Source of the DNA: Ardenticatenaceae bacterium
GTDB taxonomy: Bacteria; Chloroflexota; Anaerolineae; Promineifilales; Promineifilaceae
DNA: 64,000 nt
Assembly: GCA_020634565.1 (NCBI GenBank)
Contig: JACKBN010000019.1
Location: 1 to 64,000, forward strand
Reading direction: 5' to 3'
Both the position numbers and the translations under genes were made by a program. Shown here one piece after another: positions 7,313 through 17,119 of this stretch (position 1 is its first letter; every line of letters begins with the position of its first letter). The notes under the pieces were generated by a model. The model made no database searches, had not been told where the DNA came from, and was given only the letters and a program-made list of their open reading frames with translations.

Positions 7313-8923
7313 ATGAACGAAGATCGAGCCCGTATCCTTATTGTAGATGACAGTGAAATCAACCGCGATTTACTCGCCAGCCGCTTGATGCGTGTTGGTC
7401 ATGAGGTGGTTGAAGCTGAAGACGGCCGTGATGCTCTGGACAAGCTGACGACTCACTGTGTAGACATTATCCTGCTAGACATCATGATGCCCGTTATGAG
7501 CGGATTTGAGCTGCTGCCCATCCTTAAAGATGATCCCAAACTGCGAAACATCCCCGTCATTATCGTTTCCGCCGCAGATGATACCGAAAGCATCGTGCAG
7601 GGCATTGAACTGGGCGCTGAGGATTATTTGCCCAAGCCGTTCAATTTACCGCTGCTCAAAGCCCGCATCAATTCCAGCCTGTCGCGCAAGCGCCTCTTCG
7701 ACAAGGAACAAGCTCGACTGGAAGAAATTGCCATTCTGCAAGATATAGATGCCGAATTGAACGCCACGCTGGATATGCGCCGCGTCATGGAAATCACGTT
7801 GAGTCGGGCGCTGCGGCAGGTGGGTGGCGATGCCGGCCTGATGGGCACCATCAGCGAAGACCGGCTGCATGTTTTGACGTCCGAAGGCTACACCTACGAA
7901 ATTTATGAGGATTCCCCCTTTGTGCTGCTTGATCAGCTACCAGCGGCCCAGGAAGCCCTTAATTCTGGCAAGCTGGCTTATGAAGCAGAAACAAAAGCTG
8001 GCCTGCTGGCCCGCACCCAAAGCCAAATTGTGCTGCCGCTTTACCGGGAAACGGCCGTAATTGCCCTGCTCATACTGGAAAGCACCCAAGCTCACCAGTG
8101 GCAGCCGGAACAGCTCACCTTTTTGCAGCGCCTGGGTAATCATGCGGCCATCGCCGTAGCCAATGCCCAGCTGGTTGAAGCAATGAAAGTGGCAAATCAG
8201 GCCAAAAGCGAATTTGTCTCTTTTGTGTCCCACGAACTAAAAATCCCCATGACCTCCATCAAAGGATATGCAGATTTGCTGCTCTCGGGCAATTTTGGCC
8301 CCATCAACGAAGCCCAAACCACGTTTCTAGACACTATCCGTAATAACATTAACCGGATGAGCCGTCTGGTTACAGATCTGACCGATGTCTCCCGACTGGA
8401 ATCGGGGCAACTGCATCTGGAAACACAGCCCATCCAACTGGCCGAAGTGGTGACAGAGGTTGTTTCTTCCACGCGGGCGCAAATCGAGGAAAAGCAGCAA
8501 ACGCTGCTGCTCACCGTGCCGAACAATCTGCCCGATGTCTGGGCTGACCGCACCCGTCTGGCCCAAATCCTCACTAATCTGGTGAGCAATGCATACAAGT
8601 ACACACCGGCAAACGGCCGTATCACCATTTGCGCCGAAGAAATGAACAGCGTCAACGAGGACGCCGAAGTCCAGCCCATGATCCACGTGTCTGTAGCCGA
8701 TACCGGCCTGGGCATTAAGGACGAGGAACAAAAAGCGATTTTCAGCAAGTTCTTCCGGGGCAGCGACGACGAGGCACTTCAGTCGCCGGGTACAGGGTTG
8801 GGACTAAACATCACGAAGAATCTGGTGGAACTGCATGACGGCCGTATCTGGTTCGAAAGCAAATACCGCGAAGGCACCACCTTTCACTTCATCATCCCCG
8901 TGGCCAATGGTCACCAACGATAA
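7313..8923 (+). CDS. Hybrid sensor histidine kinase (REC-GAF-HisKA-HATPase)
   Basis: 536 residues, cytosolic, without membrane segments. Receiver domain 8-125 with Asp56 (IILLDIMMP) and Lys109 (LPKPF); GAF-like sensor about 150-290; dimerisation and phosphoacceptor region with His307 in SHELKIPM; ATP-binding domain with N box TNLVSNAYKYTP (421-432), G1 VADTGLGI (461-468) and G2 GTGLGLNI (493-500). The histidine motif has KIP where RTP is usual. It is probably cotranscribed with the response regulator 22 bp upstream. The GAF domain suggests sensing of a small intracellular ligand; which one cannot be told. Confidence 0.9.
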   Translation: MNEDRARILIVDDSEINRDLLASRLMRVGHEVVEAEDGRDALDKLTTHCVDIILLDIMMPVMSGFELLPILKDDPKLRNIPVIIVSAADDTESIVQGIELGAEDYLPKPFNLPLLKARINSSLSRKRLFDKEQARLEEIAILQDIDAELNATLDMRRVMEITLSRALRQVGGDAGLMGTISEDRLHVLTSEGYTYEIYEDSPFVLLDQLPAAQEALNSGKLAYEAETKAGLLARTQSQIVLPLYRETAVIALLILESTQAHQWQPEQLTFLQRLGNHAAIAVANAQLVEAMKVANQAKSEFVSFVSHELKIPMTSIKGYADLLLSGNFGPINEAQTTFLDTIRNNINRMSRLVTDLTDVSRLESGQLHLETQPIQLAEVVTEVVSSTRAQIEEKQQTLLLTVPNNLPDVWADRTRLAQILTNLVSNAYKYTPANGRITICAEEMNSVNEDAEVQPMIHVSVADTGLGIKDEEQKAIFSKFFRGSDDEALQSPGTGLGLNITKNLVELHDGRIWFESKYREGTTFHFIIPVANGHQR

Positions 8924-8926
8924 GTT

Positions 8927-9014
8927 TGAATTGTGAATAATTAATTGTGAATTGTGAATCATGCCGGTCTGGCATCTCATTAACAATTCACGATTCTAAA
9001 TTCTCTATTCACAA
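8927..9014. repeat. AATTGTGAATT-word hairpin
   Basis: Iterated words TTGTGAATAATTAATTGTGAA on the left are mirrored by AACAATTCACGATTCTAAAT and ATTCACAATTA on the right. The element fills the spacer between the convergent kinase and TPR genes. The same word family occurs at 48299-48378. Confidence 0.75.
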
Positions 9015-12000
9015 TTACTCCGCTTCTTCCAACGCTTCCAAAATAGGCTCCGCAATGCGCGCCAGCGCTGGGTCTTGCTGCTGACCTAACAATGTTTGCA
9101 AATCGGTGATGGCGCGCGGCAGTTGATCCTCATTGCCATCGTAGCGGGCCACTAGCGTCAAACCCGCCGCATATGCTTCTTCTGCCAGCTCAAATTGCTC
9201 CAGGCGCAGTGCCGTCAATCCAGCCTTGAACACCGCTTCGGTGAGATCATTCAGCGCGTTCTCGCTGGTGGGCTGGATGAGCTGGGTCGCCTGCAAATAA
9301 TCTCCCAACGCTTCCTGGTAGCTGCCCGCCTCATAGCGCGTGTCACCGCGCCGCAGATAATGCCAGCCCAGGTTGGCATCTACAAAAAAGTCGCGCCATG
9401 TTTGGTGTTCGGTGGGGTTCAGGGCATAGGCTCGCTCCACATCGGCGATGATTTGTGTGTAAACACGGGCCGCACCTTCTTCCCAACCCGGCTGAGCCAC
9501 AAACAGGTCGCGCACCAGACGGAAGCCATATTCGGCCCGGTAGCGCCAATACAAATCGGGGCGATCCAGTTGAGCGACGGCCGTTTCCCGACTGCGTACA
9601 TCATCGACCAATGGCCAATACCACTGCGCCAGACTCACATCGTCATAGCTTAGGCCAAAGGCGGCCAGATTAGCCCCTGCCTCACGTACCACGCCAATGT
9701 CCCGAGCAGCCACCGCCAGTTCCAATCCCAAATTGCCTAACAGCGCGGCCCGCTGCCAACGGCCGTCTAGCAAAGCCGCCTGAGCCAAAGCAAACGCCGT
9801 CGCTGCATCATCAATGTCTGCCGGATCGATTTCGACCTCACTATCCCGCAGCAGGGTGAGCAACGGCCGTACATCCACATCAATGCGGTCGGCCAGCTGC
9901 ACCAAGTCCGCTTCTGCCAGCAAAATGGCAGCCCCGTCCTCGACCATTTCCGCCCGAGTTAGCCCTTGCCGATACCACGCTTCCGCCTGCGCCAGGTTGC
10001 CCAGAGCCACCGACGCCAGACCCGCCTTAAACGGCGCGCGCACCACTTCCGGCGCACGATTGGCCACCAGTTGGTAATAGCCAAGCGCCACATCGTATTC
10101 ACCATTGGCAAAACGACTGTCGCCCTGCGCCAGTGAGCCATCCACCGCGCGAGGATAAATCAATTCGCGCCAGCGATTCGGCTGGTAGTCGCCTAAATCG
10201 GTGGGATTAAAAGCGAGGGCCGCGTCGGTATCATCCAGGGCATCAAAAAGCCAGACACGCGCCGATGGCCCGGTTCCGGCGGGCAGATTCAGCCAGATGC
10301 CATAGGCGGTACGGCCACGCACGTGCCAATAATTTGCATTGGCGGGATCGCGTTCAAGAGCCGCTGTATAGCTATCAATAGTGGCCTCGAGGACGCCAAC
10401 CAAATCATAACCGGGACAGTTACGCAGCAAGTATTGCACCCGCGCCAGTGATTGATAGGTAGCCGCCACGTCAACCGGATCACGACCCGGCAGGGAAACG
10501 GCCGTTTGAAAATTCTCAATCGCCAGCAGCAGTTCGGCGGCAGAGGCCAGCTTTTGCTCGTCACTCAAATCGGGATCGGCACAGCGATCCTGAGCCAGCG
10601 TATTTTGCCCATCTTGCAGCATGCCCAGCCGCCAGTGCAGCGTGCCTAATGAAAGATAGATGGTGGGATCATCGGGGATAAGTTCGGCCGTTTTGTTCCA
10701 CGCTTCCAGCGCCTTGTCGTACTCACGCAGGGAGTAGTAGCTAAAACCGAGGCCCAGGTACGCTTCATCGGAATTGTCATTGAGGGAAACGGCCGTTTCA
10801 AACCGTTCCACCGCCGCCTCAAACCGATTTTGCCCGTAGGCCAGCCAGCCCAGCCCCGTCCACGCCTGCACCTGGCTTTGCGTATCCAGCGCCCGCTCGC
10901 CAGAAATATCTAGCGCATCCTGATAATTTGTTTCCGCTGCCCCCACATCACCCAAAATATGGTAGGTGACGCCGCGCCACAGCCGATAGTACGCATTGTC
11001 TGGCCGCGAAGCGATGAGCTGCCCCTGCTCTTTGAGAATGGTTTGGAAGTCGGGCGATTCCGTATTGGCCTGCGTGCTGAAGCCCAGCCGGGCCAGATTA
11101 CGACTGGCCAGCAGCTCGGAGCTGTTGGCAAAATTGAGCAGCACATCATAATCGTCCAGCGCGGCGGCAAAATCGCCCAGCTGCATGTAAATGGCGGCCC
11201 GGTTGGACTCCGCCTGGAACCAGACGGCTTGAGTGGGTCGCAAAATCGGAGAGAGCAGTTCAACAGCTGCACGCGTGTCTACCACGCCCAAAATTTTGCG
11301 CTGGGCAATCTCAATCGAGCGGTTGTAGGCGATCACGGCGTTATTGCTGAGGCGTACGGCCGTTTCCTGTTCACTTTCCTGCAAGGAACGATCGCGCAGG
11401 CTGTTGCCCACAATGAGGAAATGATAGCTGCTCACCTCGCGCAGCAGGTGCCCGCCCATCACAAACCAGGTAAATAGAGCCAGGCCCAGACCCACAAACC
11501 GCACCCAGCCGGGATACGTGCGTGGTTTGTTGGGCCAGAGGCGCGTCTGCCAAAAAGCGCGTGCGGCTCCCAAGATCATCAGCAAAATGCCCAGCGAGGG
11601 GTAAATATCGGGCAGGGTAAACCAGGGCACAAAGAGCGACCCCAGCCGTAGCAGCAGCAAAAACAAGCCGGCCAGACCAATCCAGGCGGCGAGGCGGCTG
11701 TCTTCATACATTTGGTGGCGAATTTGCAACGGCCGTAACACAAACGCCCACAGCGGCGGCACAAAGAGCCCCAGGTAAAGGTACGGATACAAATCGGCCA
11801 AACTGTACGGCGTGCCGGGGAAATCAAAGTTGAGCAGATTGGGGAAACTGCTGCCCAACACCGCCAAAATTGAGAGAACGGCCGCACTGCCAATGTACCA
11901 GGCACCCATCCGACTGTAGACCAGCTTGTAGCTCCAATCCTGGCGCGGCAGTGAAGCGGGCAGATAGCTAGCAGCGCGCTGGCGCACAGTTTCATAACGC

Positions 12001-14270
12001 GCCGTGTTGCCCGGCACAATGATCTGTGCCGTGTCGCTGTTTAGGGCAAAAGCAGCGTCATCGACCAACGGTTCACGCACCAGCTTGAGATCGGCAATCA
12101 CCATTTTGGTCACGTCGTCCCAGGCCATCTCCTGGCTGTTCACGCGTAGACCGTGGCTGTTCAGACGTACACGCCCGCGACCGGCCTGCTGCAAAGTGGT
12201 CAGCGGCGTAAAAACCAGGGCCGCAATGCCCACAATCGTGGAAAGCAGCACATAGCCTAACAGCAGCCCAATGCCCAGCTGGAGCGCCACACCGGTATCG
12301 GTGGAGGGCACAGCGTTGACAGCCAGCCCCGCATCCCCCACAGCTGGACGGAATTGGAGCGGAGCGGCCGTATTGCCCACGGCGGGCGAATCGGTATCAA
12401 TTTCAGTGTCTGGGTCTGCCTGGGTGGCATCCAACTCTTCAATGATGAGGGCGGGCCACAGCACAAATTCGCGCCCCTGGAAGGTGATAGCCGGCGAAAC
12501 CAGGCTGCCGGTATCCAGCCGAATCGTATACAGCGGCAGGATAAAAATCACCACGGAAAGCAGGATGAAAACGGCGTGGCGGAAAAGCACGGTGGCCCGG
12601 TGGCGGTAGCGAATGGGATAGGTGTATTCGGTAACGGCCGTTCCCACCCGGCGGGCCGCTTCCTGCTGGTTTTCATCCAGCGCGTCATCCTCAGCAATGG
12701 CCCGCAGGCGATCGGCAATCTCTGTAACCCAGAGGGGATCGTTTTGCTCCTGGTACAGGCTCAGCGCGCGCTCAAACTGGAGAATTGCTTCCTGCACTTC
12801 GCTATCGTCCGTGGCGGCCAATCCCAAATGGGCTTCGGCCAGCAGCACGCGAGCACGGGCCTCCAGCAAATCATCTTCGTACTGACCAATTTCGGGCACC
12901 GCTTCGCCCGCATAGTGGCGCGCGGCTTCCGGTTCGCCCTGCCCCAGCAGCGCTTCAGACAAGCCCAGGTTCACCGAAAGCCGCCGGTAGCTGCCCAACG
13001 GCGCGTCTTCTTCCGCCAGCAGCCGCCGGAAAAGCGTTTCCGCCTGCTGGTTGTCATCCAGACTCAGGTAAAGGTAAGCCAGCTTCTCATCAGCTGCCAC
13101 GCTTTCAATCGGTTCGCCATACTGCTCCAGCAGTTTGTCGGCCAGCTGGTATTGGTGTGCCCCGCTGACAAACAATCGGGTGACAATCCAGTCCAGATTA
13201 AGCAGCGTGGGCCAAAAGCGCGGGTGCCAGACACGCCGTCCCAGATAAAAGCTCATATAAAAAAGCAGCGGCAAGGAGAGTAAAAAGACGACAAAATCGC
13301 GCAGTTGGTGCAGCAGGTTGGGCGGTTCTGGCAGGAGGGGGGGATTATGTTCGCGCGTGGCTTCAGCCAGCCCCACGTACGCATCTCCCAGGGCCAGGCG
13401 CGTGTAGGCACGCTCAATGCGGATGCGGGTCTCATCGGTGACGCCGCTAATGACTTGTGGTTGGCTGGAAACGGCCGTTTCCGGGGCCAACAAGCGCTGT
13501 TCTTCGGCATCAAATAGGGTGAGCGTTTCCTGGTACGCCGCAATCGCTTCCACAAACAGCCCCACATGCGCCAATGATTCCCCGTGAGCACGCGTCACAT
13601 ACGGCAGCAGCAACGGCGACAGGTCTGGCTTGTGGCGCAGCTCTTCCAACGTGTCCAGGCTGCTGCCCCATAAACCGCGCATCTGGTTCAGACGCGCCCA
13701 CATGTGGCGCAGCAAATCATCCAGCAGCGTCAAATCTTCTTTGAGCATCACCAGGTAAAAGCGGGCATCGGTGACGGTGTCGAGCAGGCGCTCAATTTCG
13801 GTGATTTGCCGCTCTTTTTGGTAAGCACGGAAAGCGTCAATAAGGTAATTAATGCCCGCCGTGCGATCAACAAAGAGCAGGTGATAAAGCACCAGACGGC
13901 GCTGCCGCTGTAAATTCGGGTCAGGGTTTTCTTGCCAGTAGACGAGGGCACGCTGATGAGCGGCGAGGTATGCTGCACGGTCGCGGGCAATCCAGCGGCG
14001 CTGTAAAAAGACGCGCTCGTCGGGGCGCACCGAGTAGGTGGTGAGTTCATTCTCCTCATCGGGCAGGGTACGTACAAAGGAGTACTGCAGCAAGCGCTCA
14101 ATGAGACCTTCGTTACGACCGTCTTCCGTCTGGCGCATGGCGGCAAACAGCTCAGCATTGAACCAGACGGGCACCGCCGCCAGGTACAGCGCTTCGGCCA
14201 TCAGCGGATGCACTTCATCCAGAATGCGATCCAGGTAGGTTGCGGTTGTGGCGGTAACGTCGCTGCTCAT
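9015..14270 (-). CDS. Giant membrane TPR protein with winged-helix start
   Basis: 1751 residues. The first 110 look like the winged-helix segment that follows the NTPase in STAND proteins (MAEALYLAAVPVWFNAELF, then LLQYSFVRTLP). Helical TPR-like repeats follow (about 190-320 and 390-530). One membrane segment lies near 326-343 and a cluster of about seven near 560-940, including SVVIFILPLY and GLLLGYVLLSTIVGIAALVF. The C-terminal 750 residues are classical TPRs such as AWTGLGWLAYGQNRFEAAVE, DEAYLGLGFSYYSLREYDKA. It lies 72 bp downstream of the EAD7-bearing NTPase on the same strand. Together they resemble a STAND receptor split into two polypeptides, NTPase plus membrane-tethered TPR sensor. 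The ligand is unknown. Confidence 0.65.
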   Translation of the reverse strand: MSSDVTATTATYLDRILDEVHPLMAEALYLAAVPVWFNAELFAAMRQTEDGRNEGLIERLLQYSFVRTLPDEENELTTYSVRPDERVFLQRRWIARDRAAYLAAHQRALVYWQENPDPNLQRQRRLVLYHLLFVDRTAGINYLIDAFRAYQKERQITEIERLLDTVTDARFYLVMLKEDLTLLDDLLRHMWARLNQMRGLWGSSLDTLEELRHKPDLSPLLLPYVTRAHGESLAHVGLFVEAIAAYQETLTLFDAEEQRLLAPETAVSSQPQVISGVTDETRIRIERAYTRLALGDAYVGLAEATREHNPPLLPEPPNLLHQLRDFVVFLLSLPLLFYMSFYLGRRVWHPRFWPTLLNLDWIVTRLFVSGAHQYQLADKLLEQYGEPIESVAADEKLAYLYLSLDDNQQAETLFRRLLAEEDAPLGSYRRLSVNLGLSEALLGQGEPEAARHYAGEAVPEIGQYEDDLLEARARVLLAEAHLGLAATDDSEVQEAILQFERALSLYQEQNDPLWVTEIADRLRAIAEDDALDENQQEAARRVGTAVTEYTYPIRYRHRATVLFRHAVFILLSVVIFILPLYTIRLDTGSLVSPAITFQGREFVLWPALIIEELDATQADPDTEIDTDSPAVGNTAAPLQFRPAVGDAGLAVNAVPSTDTGVALQLGIGLLLGYVLLSTIVGIAALVFTPLTTLQQAGRGRVRLNSHGLRVNSQEMAWDDVTKMVIADLKLVREPLVDDAAFALNSDTAQIIVPGNTARYETVRQRAASYLPASLPRQDWSYKLVYSRMGAWYIGSAAVLSILAVLGSSFPNLLNFDFPGTPYSLADLYPYLYLGLFVPPLWAFVLRPLQIRHQMYEDSRLAAWIGLAGLFLLLLRLGSLFVPWFTLPDIYPSLGILLMILGAARAFWQTRLWPNKPRTYPGWVRFVGLGLALFTWFVMGGHLLREVSSYHFLIVGNSLRDRSLQESEQETAVRLSNNAVIAYNRSIEIAQRKILGVVDTRAAVELLSPILRPTQAVWFQAESNRAAIYMQLGDFAAALDDYDVLLNFANSSELLASRNLARLGFSTQANTESPDFQTILKEQGQLIASRPDNAYYRLWRGVTYHILGDVGAAETNYQDALDISGERALDTQSQVQAWTGLGWLAYGQNRFEAAVERFETAVSLNDNSDEAYLGLGFSYYSLREYDKALEAWNKTAELIPDDPTIYLSLGTLHWRLGMLQDGQNTLAQDRCADPDLSDEQKLASAAELLLAIENFQTAVSLPGRDPVDVAATYQSLARVQYLLRNCPGYDLVGVLEATIDSYTAALERDPANANYWHVRGRTAYGIWLNLPAGTGPSARVWLFDALDDTDAALAFNPTDLGDYQPNRWRELIYPRAVDGSLAQGDSRFANGEYDVALGYYQLVANRAPEVVRAPFKAGLASVALGNLAQAEAWYRQGLTRAEMVEDGAAILLAEADLVQLADRIDVDVRPLLTLLRDSEVEIDPADIDDAATAFALAQAALLDGRWQRAALLGNLGLELAVAARDIGVVREAGANLAAFGLSYDDVSLAQWYWPLVDDVRSRETAVAQLDRPDLYWRYRAEYGFRLVRDLFVAQPGWEEGAARVYTQIIADVERAYALNPTEHQTWRDFFVDANLGWHYLRRGDTRYEAGSYQEALGDYLQATQLIQPTSENALNDLTEAVFKAGLTALRLEQFELAEEAYAAGLTLVARYDGNEDQLPRAITDLQTLLGQQQDPALARIAEPILEALEEAE

Positions 14271-14280
14271 AAATTTGTTT

Positions 14281-14342
14281 TGCCACAGAGAACACAGAGA
14301 TTTAGGCGTGAACCTCGCTGTTTTCTCTGTGGCCTCTGTGGC
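14281..14342. repeat. CACAGAG-word hairpin inside the split STAND pair
   Basis: Left arm GCCACAGAGAACACAGAG (14282-14299) is mirrored by TTCTCTGTGGCCTCTGTGGC just before the NTPase stop codon. It is the only spacer between the NTPase and the TPR gene. Confidence 0.75.
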
Positions 14343-15446
14343 TTAAAGATCATTGAAAAAGTCGTCATCGGCGCTGGTGGTGGCCATGGCGTGGTCAGCC
14401 ATCATGGCCAGCGCACCGGGCACGCCGCCGCTGGTCAGCACAATTGTGCGCCAATCCAGCCCGGCGATGACCAGCTTGCGCCGCTCTTCAAAATATTCCC
14501 GCACGATTGTTTCGTCGAACGGTTCTAGCTGGGTTTTCACCAGCAGATTATTCATGTTCAAGTCGCTCAAATCCGGTGTTTGCCGTCCGGTAATGATGAT
14601 GACCAGCTCACTGAGATGGCTGTCTCGCAAGCGCGTCAACAGTTCTTCACGCAGCCAGCGGTCGGCGTCTGGCTTGATCGCTTCGTAAGAGTCAAACAGC
14701 AGCACCACAGGCGCACGTTCAGCCACCAAATCGACCAGGGCAGCAAAAAAAGCGTCGTTGATCTGGCGCGCAATGCGGGTCTGGTCAGCGGCGCTGTCTG
14801 TGCGCAGGAAGCCCATGTTATCTTCGGTGATGACGGCGTCGGTGGGCTGCTCAGCCACAACCGTACCAGGACGAAACGCATCCAACCCATCCCACCAGTT
14901 GAGATGGCCACGCAGTTCGGCACAGCGGGTGACAAGCACAGTCAACAGCTGGCGACGCTGGCAGTAAGCCACCAGCGAACCAGCCCGGGATGAAAGCGTC
15001 TCGCCAGCCAGCTCTTCATAATTGATGGTAATGTCCAGGCAAATGTCGCGAATTTCATCCAGGTTAAAACTGGCCACAATATTTTGCCGCAAGAGACCCA
15101 AACCAGACACCGCCCCAACGGGCGCATCGCTGTAGCTGTTGATGATTTCGTTAAGCTGGTTGAAATAGGTGGGCTGATCCAACTGCTGCCGGATGAGGCG
15201 CACCAGGCCCAAAAAGTCGTGGTGATCCTGCTTGGGGTTGCGAAAATCGACATAGACGGCCGGTAAATTGATGGCTGGTTCCTGACAGTGGTGCTGCATA
15301 CGCCCGGCCAGCCACGTTTTGCCCATGTCCTTGGTGGCCTGGATCAGCATGACTGCCTGCCGCGTTTCGGGGCGCAGCAGTTTTTGAAAGCCGAGGAATT
15401 TGCGTTCCTGGTTAACAAATAAGGCAGGATTGTAAATATTGCTCAT
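14343..15446 (-). CDS. STAND-like NTPase with an internal EAD7 domain
   Basis: 367 residues from the ATG at 15446, which follows a weak AGAAG; a GTG 10 codons earlier is possible. The Walker A-like loop QATKDMGKTWLA is at 36-47 (GKT 42-44) and Walker B VVLLFDSYEAI at 237-247, with sensor-like IIITGRQ and GVPGALAMM near 331-339, as in STAND/AAA ATPases. Between them, at about 117-185, sits an EAD7-like module (LLRQNIVASFNLDEIRDICL, NYEELAG, AELRGHLNW) that lines up well with the C-terminus of the protein at 2038-2814. It is followed by the winged-helix/TPR membrane protein. A receptor that recruits an EAD7-tagged effector is the inferred role. Confidence 0.7.
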   Translation of the reverse strand: MSNIYNPALFVNQERKFLGFQKLLRPETRQAVMLIQATKDMGKTWLAGRMQHHCQEPAINLPAVYVDFRNPKQDHHDFLGLVRLIRQQLDQPTYFNQLNEIINSYSDAPVGAVSGLGLLRQNIVASFNLDEIRDICLDITINYEELAGETLSSRAGSLVAYCQRRQLLTVLVTRCAELRGHLNWWDGLDAFRPGTVVAEQPTDAVITEDNMGFLRTDSAADQTRIARQINDAFFAALVDLVAERAPVVLLFDSYEAIKPDADRWLREELLTRLRDSHLSELVIIITGRQTPDLSDLNMNNLLVKTQLEPFDETIVREYFEERRKLVIAGLDWRTIVLTSGGVPGALAMMADHAMATTSADDDFFNDL

Positions 15447-15665
15447 ACACTTCTGCAATTTTTGTACGGCAATCACTTTGGTGAGATACCCTGTAATTGG
15501 GCAATTGAGTAATTATCCAAGGTGATGCCAGCAGCATTTTCAACAATTCAGTACACTATTGGCGCATTTTATGTAGCGGGTAACATTGTAACATTCCCCT
15601 AGGAACGGGTAAAGACGCAGTTTTATGTAAAACTCCGGGCGCGGATGAGGGAGCAGAGAAGCAGC

Positions 15666-16403
15666 ATGGGCATTGAAAAGCCACATCGTTTTTATAGATG
15701 GCCAGTTCGCAAGCAGTGGGCGTTTTTTGCGTTGGTGATTAGCCTGGCCATTATTTTGTTCGTTGGGATGATACTGTTAACTGTGGTGCTGAAAAGTCCG
15801 TTTTCATTTTTGCTCTGGCCACTGTTTACGCTGCTGCCCCCATTTTTGGATACGCCACAGGGGAAAAAGAGCGGCTCTCTTACCTATTATGCGCCGCTTT
15901 TTATTGTGGCTAAATCATCGAAGAAGTATGTCATTCATGGTGGCACGCTGTTTGATTATTTGTTTGTGTTTGGTTGGCGGGGAAACGGCCGTTCCCAGCG
16001 TACCATCGTTCTGTACAATTTTGTGGCTGGTCTGATCAATCTGATTGAGGAACTGGAACAAAATCCGGCAAAGCAGGTGAAAATTGAAGGGACTTCTTAC
16101 TTTTTCAACGAGCGCAATGCCCACCGACTAGGCTTTACGACTAGCAAACCAGATGCAGGCCAAACAATTATTTTAGCACTCAACTATCTGCCCTTGCTGG
16201 TTAGCTACTCGCTGGCACAGGGCAAGCTGAGCTTTCCCCGCTTGACCCATATTCTCAAGGCAGAAACCAGCAGCGCTGAACTGATTCAGCACAAGGCGCG
16301 GTTGGTGAAAATGCGGGAGAGGTTGCAGGGGAACGGCCGTATTCCCCCGCAATTTATCACCATGATGCCGCACGACGCGGCCGACCCGCATCAAACAGCT
16401 TGA
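15666..16403 (+). CDS. Hypothetical membrane protein
   Basis: Not recognised. 245 residues from the ATG at 15666, which has GAGGGAG some 12 bases upstream; an ATG 21 bp earlier is also open. Two hydrophobic segments near the N-terminus (ALVISLAIILFVGMILLTVVL and SFLLWPLFTLLPPFL) suggest an anchor, with a cytosolic C-terminal 180 residues. It is divergent from the EAD7 NTPase (about 220 bp shared upstream region) and its end overlaps the convergent rhomboid gene by 47 bp. No function can be given. Confidence 0.6.
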   Translation: MGIEKPHRFYRWPVRKQWAFFALVISLAIILFVGMILLTVVLKSPFSFLLWPLFTLLPPFLDTPQGKKSGSLTYYAPLFIVAKSSKKYVIHGGTLFDYLFVFGWRGNGRSQRTIVLYNFVAGLINLIEELEQNPAKQVKIEGTSYFFNERNAHRLGFTTSKPDAGQTIILALNYLPLLVSYSLAQGKLSFPRLTHILKAETSSAELIQHKARLVKMRERLQGNGRIPPQFITMMPHDAADPHQTA

Positions 16404-17103
16404 TGAGCGCCAGACCGGCAATGAAGCCGCCGATGTGAGCAGCGTAGGCAACTCCATCGCTGCCGCCACCGAGTACACCTAAGCCACCCACCAATTGCAG
16501 TACAAACCAAAGCCCCACGGCAAAAATGGCCCGCACCTGGGTAACAACACGCACCAGGATCACCGTGACGCGGCGGCGGGGGAACAGCAGCAAGTAGCCA
16601 CCCAACACGCCGGCAATCGCCCCGGACGCACCCAGGCTGGGAATTTGCAGGTTGTCACCGATGAGCACAGAAGCAAAAACATGCGCCAGGGAAGCGAGCA
16701 GCCCCACCAGCAAATAAAAGATCAGGTAACGGCCGTGTCCCAACCTGTCCTCCAAATTATCGCCAAAAATCCACAGGTACAGCATATTGCCCAGAATATG
16801 CGCCCAGCCGCCGTGCATAAACATGGAGGTGAACAGCGTGATGTAAACGGAGATGGGCGTCGGCTGCAAGCCGGGTAAAACGTACACCTGCCCTGTGCTG
16901 GGATCGCGGACTTGTTGGCTTTGCGTCACAATATCCTCACCGGTGATGATTTCTTGCGGCACGGTCGAAAAGGCGTAGGTGAATTCCAGGTTGTTGCCCA
17001 TGCCCTGAAAAACCACAAAGACAAGCAGGTTAATCGCAATGAGAACGTAGTTTACGTAAGGGGTAATGGTCCGGTCACGGTTGTCGTCACCAATTGGAAT
17101 CAT
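16357..17103 (-). CDS. Rhomboid family intramembrane serine protease
   Basis: 248 residues, about six membrane helices. The catalytic serine motif GASGAIAG is at 158-165 (Ser160) and the catalytic histidine in AAHIGGF at 221-227 (His223), with the rhomboid hallmark HILGNMLYLWIFG at 102-114. It cleaves membrane proteins within the bilayer; the substrate is unknown. A soluble insert of about 40 residues (46-85) lies between helix 1 and the HILGN segment, as is common in environmental rhomboids. AGGAG is 8 bases before the ATG. Confidence 0.9.
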   Translation of the reverse strand: MIPIGDDNRDRTITPYVNYVLIAINLLVFVVFQGMGNNLEFTYAFSTVPQEIITGEDIVTQSQQVRDPSTGQVYVLPGLQPTPISVYITLFTSMFMHGGWAHILGNMLYLWIFGDNLEDRLGHGRYLIFYLLVGLLASLAHVFASVLIGDNLQIPSLGASGAIAGVLGGYLLLFPRRRVTVILVRVVTQVRAIFAVGLWFVLQLVGGLGVLGGGSDGVAYAAHIGGFIAGLALIKLFDAGRPRRAASW

Positions 17104-17119
17104 TTTCTGCTCCTGTTAT

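Noticed and set aside
12354..13283. 309-codon plus-strand frame inside the TPR gene
   Set aside because: Opposite the strongly supported 1751-codon gene; composition is that of an antisense frame.
13479..15983. Lack of ACGGCCGT over the EAD7 NTPase taken as proof of gene transfer
   Set aside because: A 2.5 kb gap is the longest here but not unlikely among about 117 gaps, and GC content is normal.
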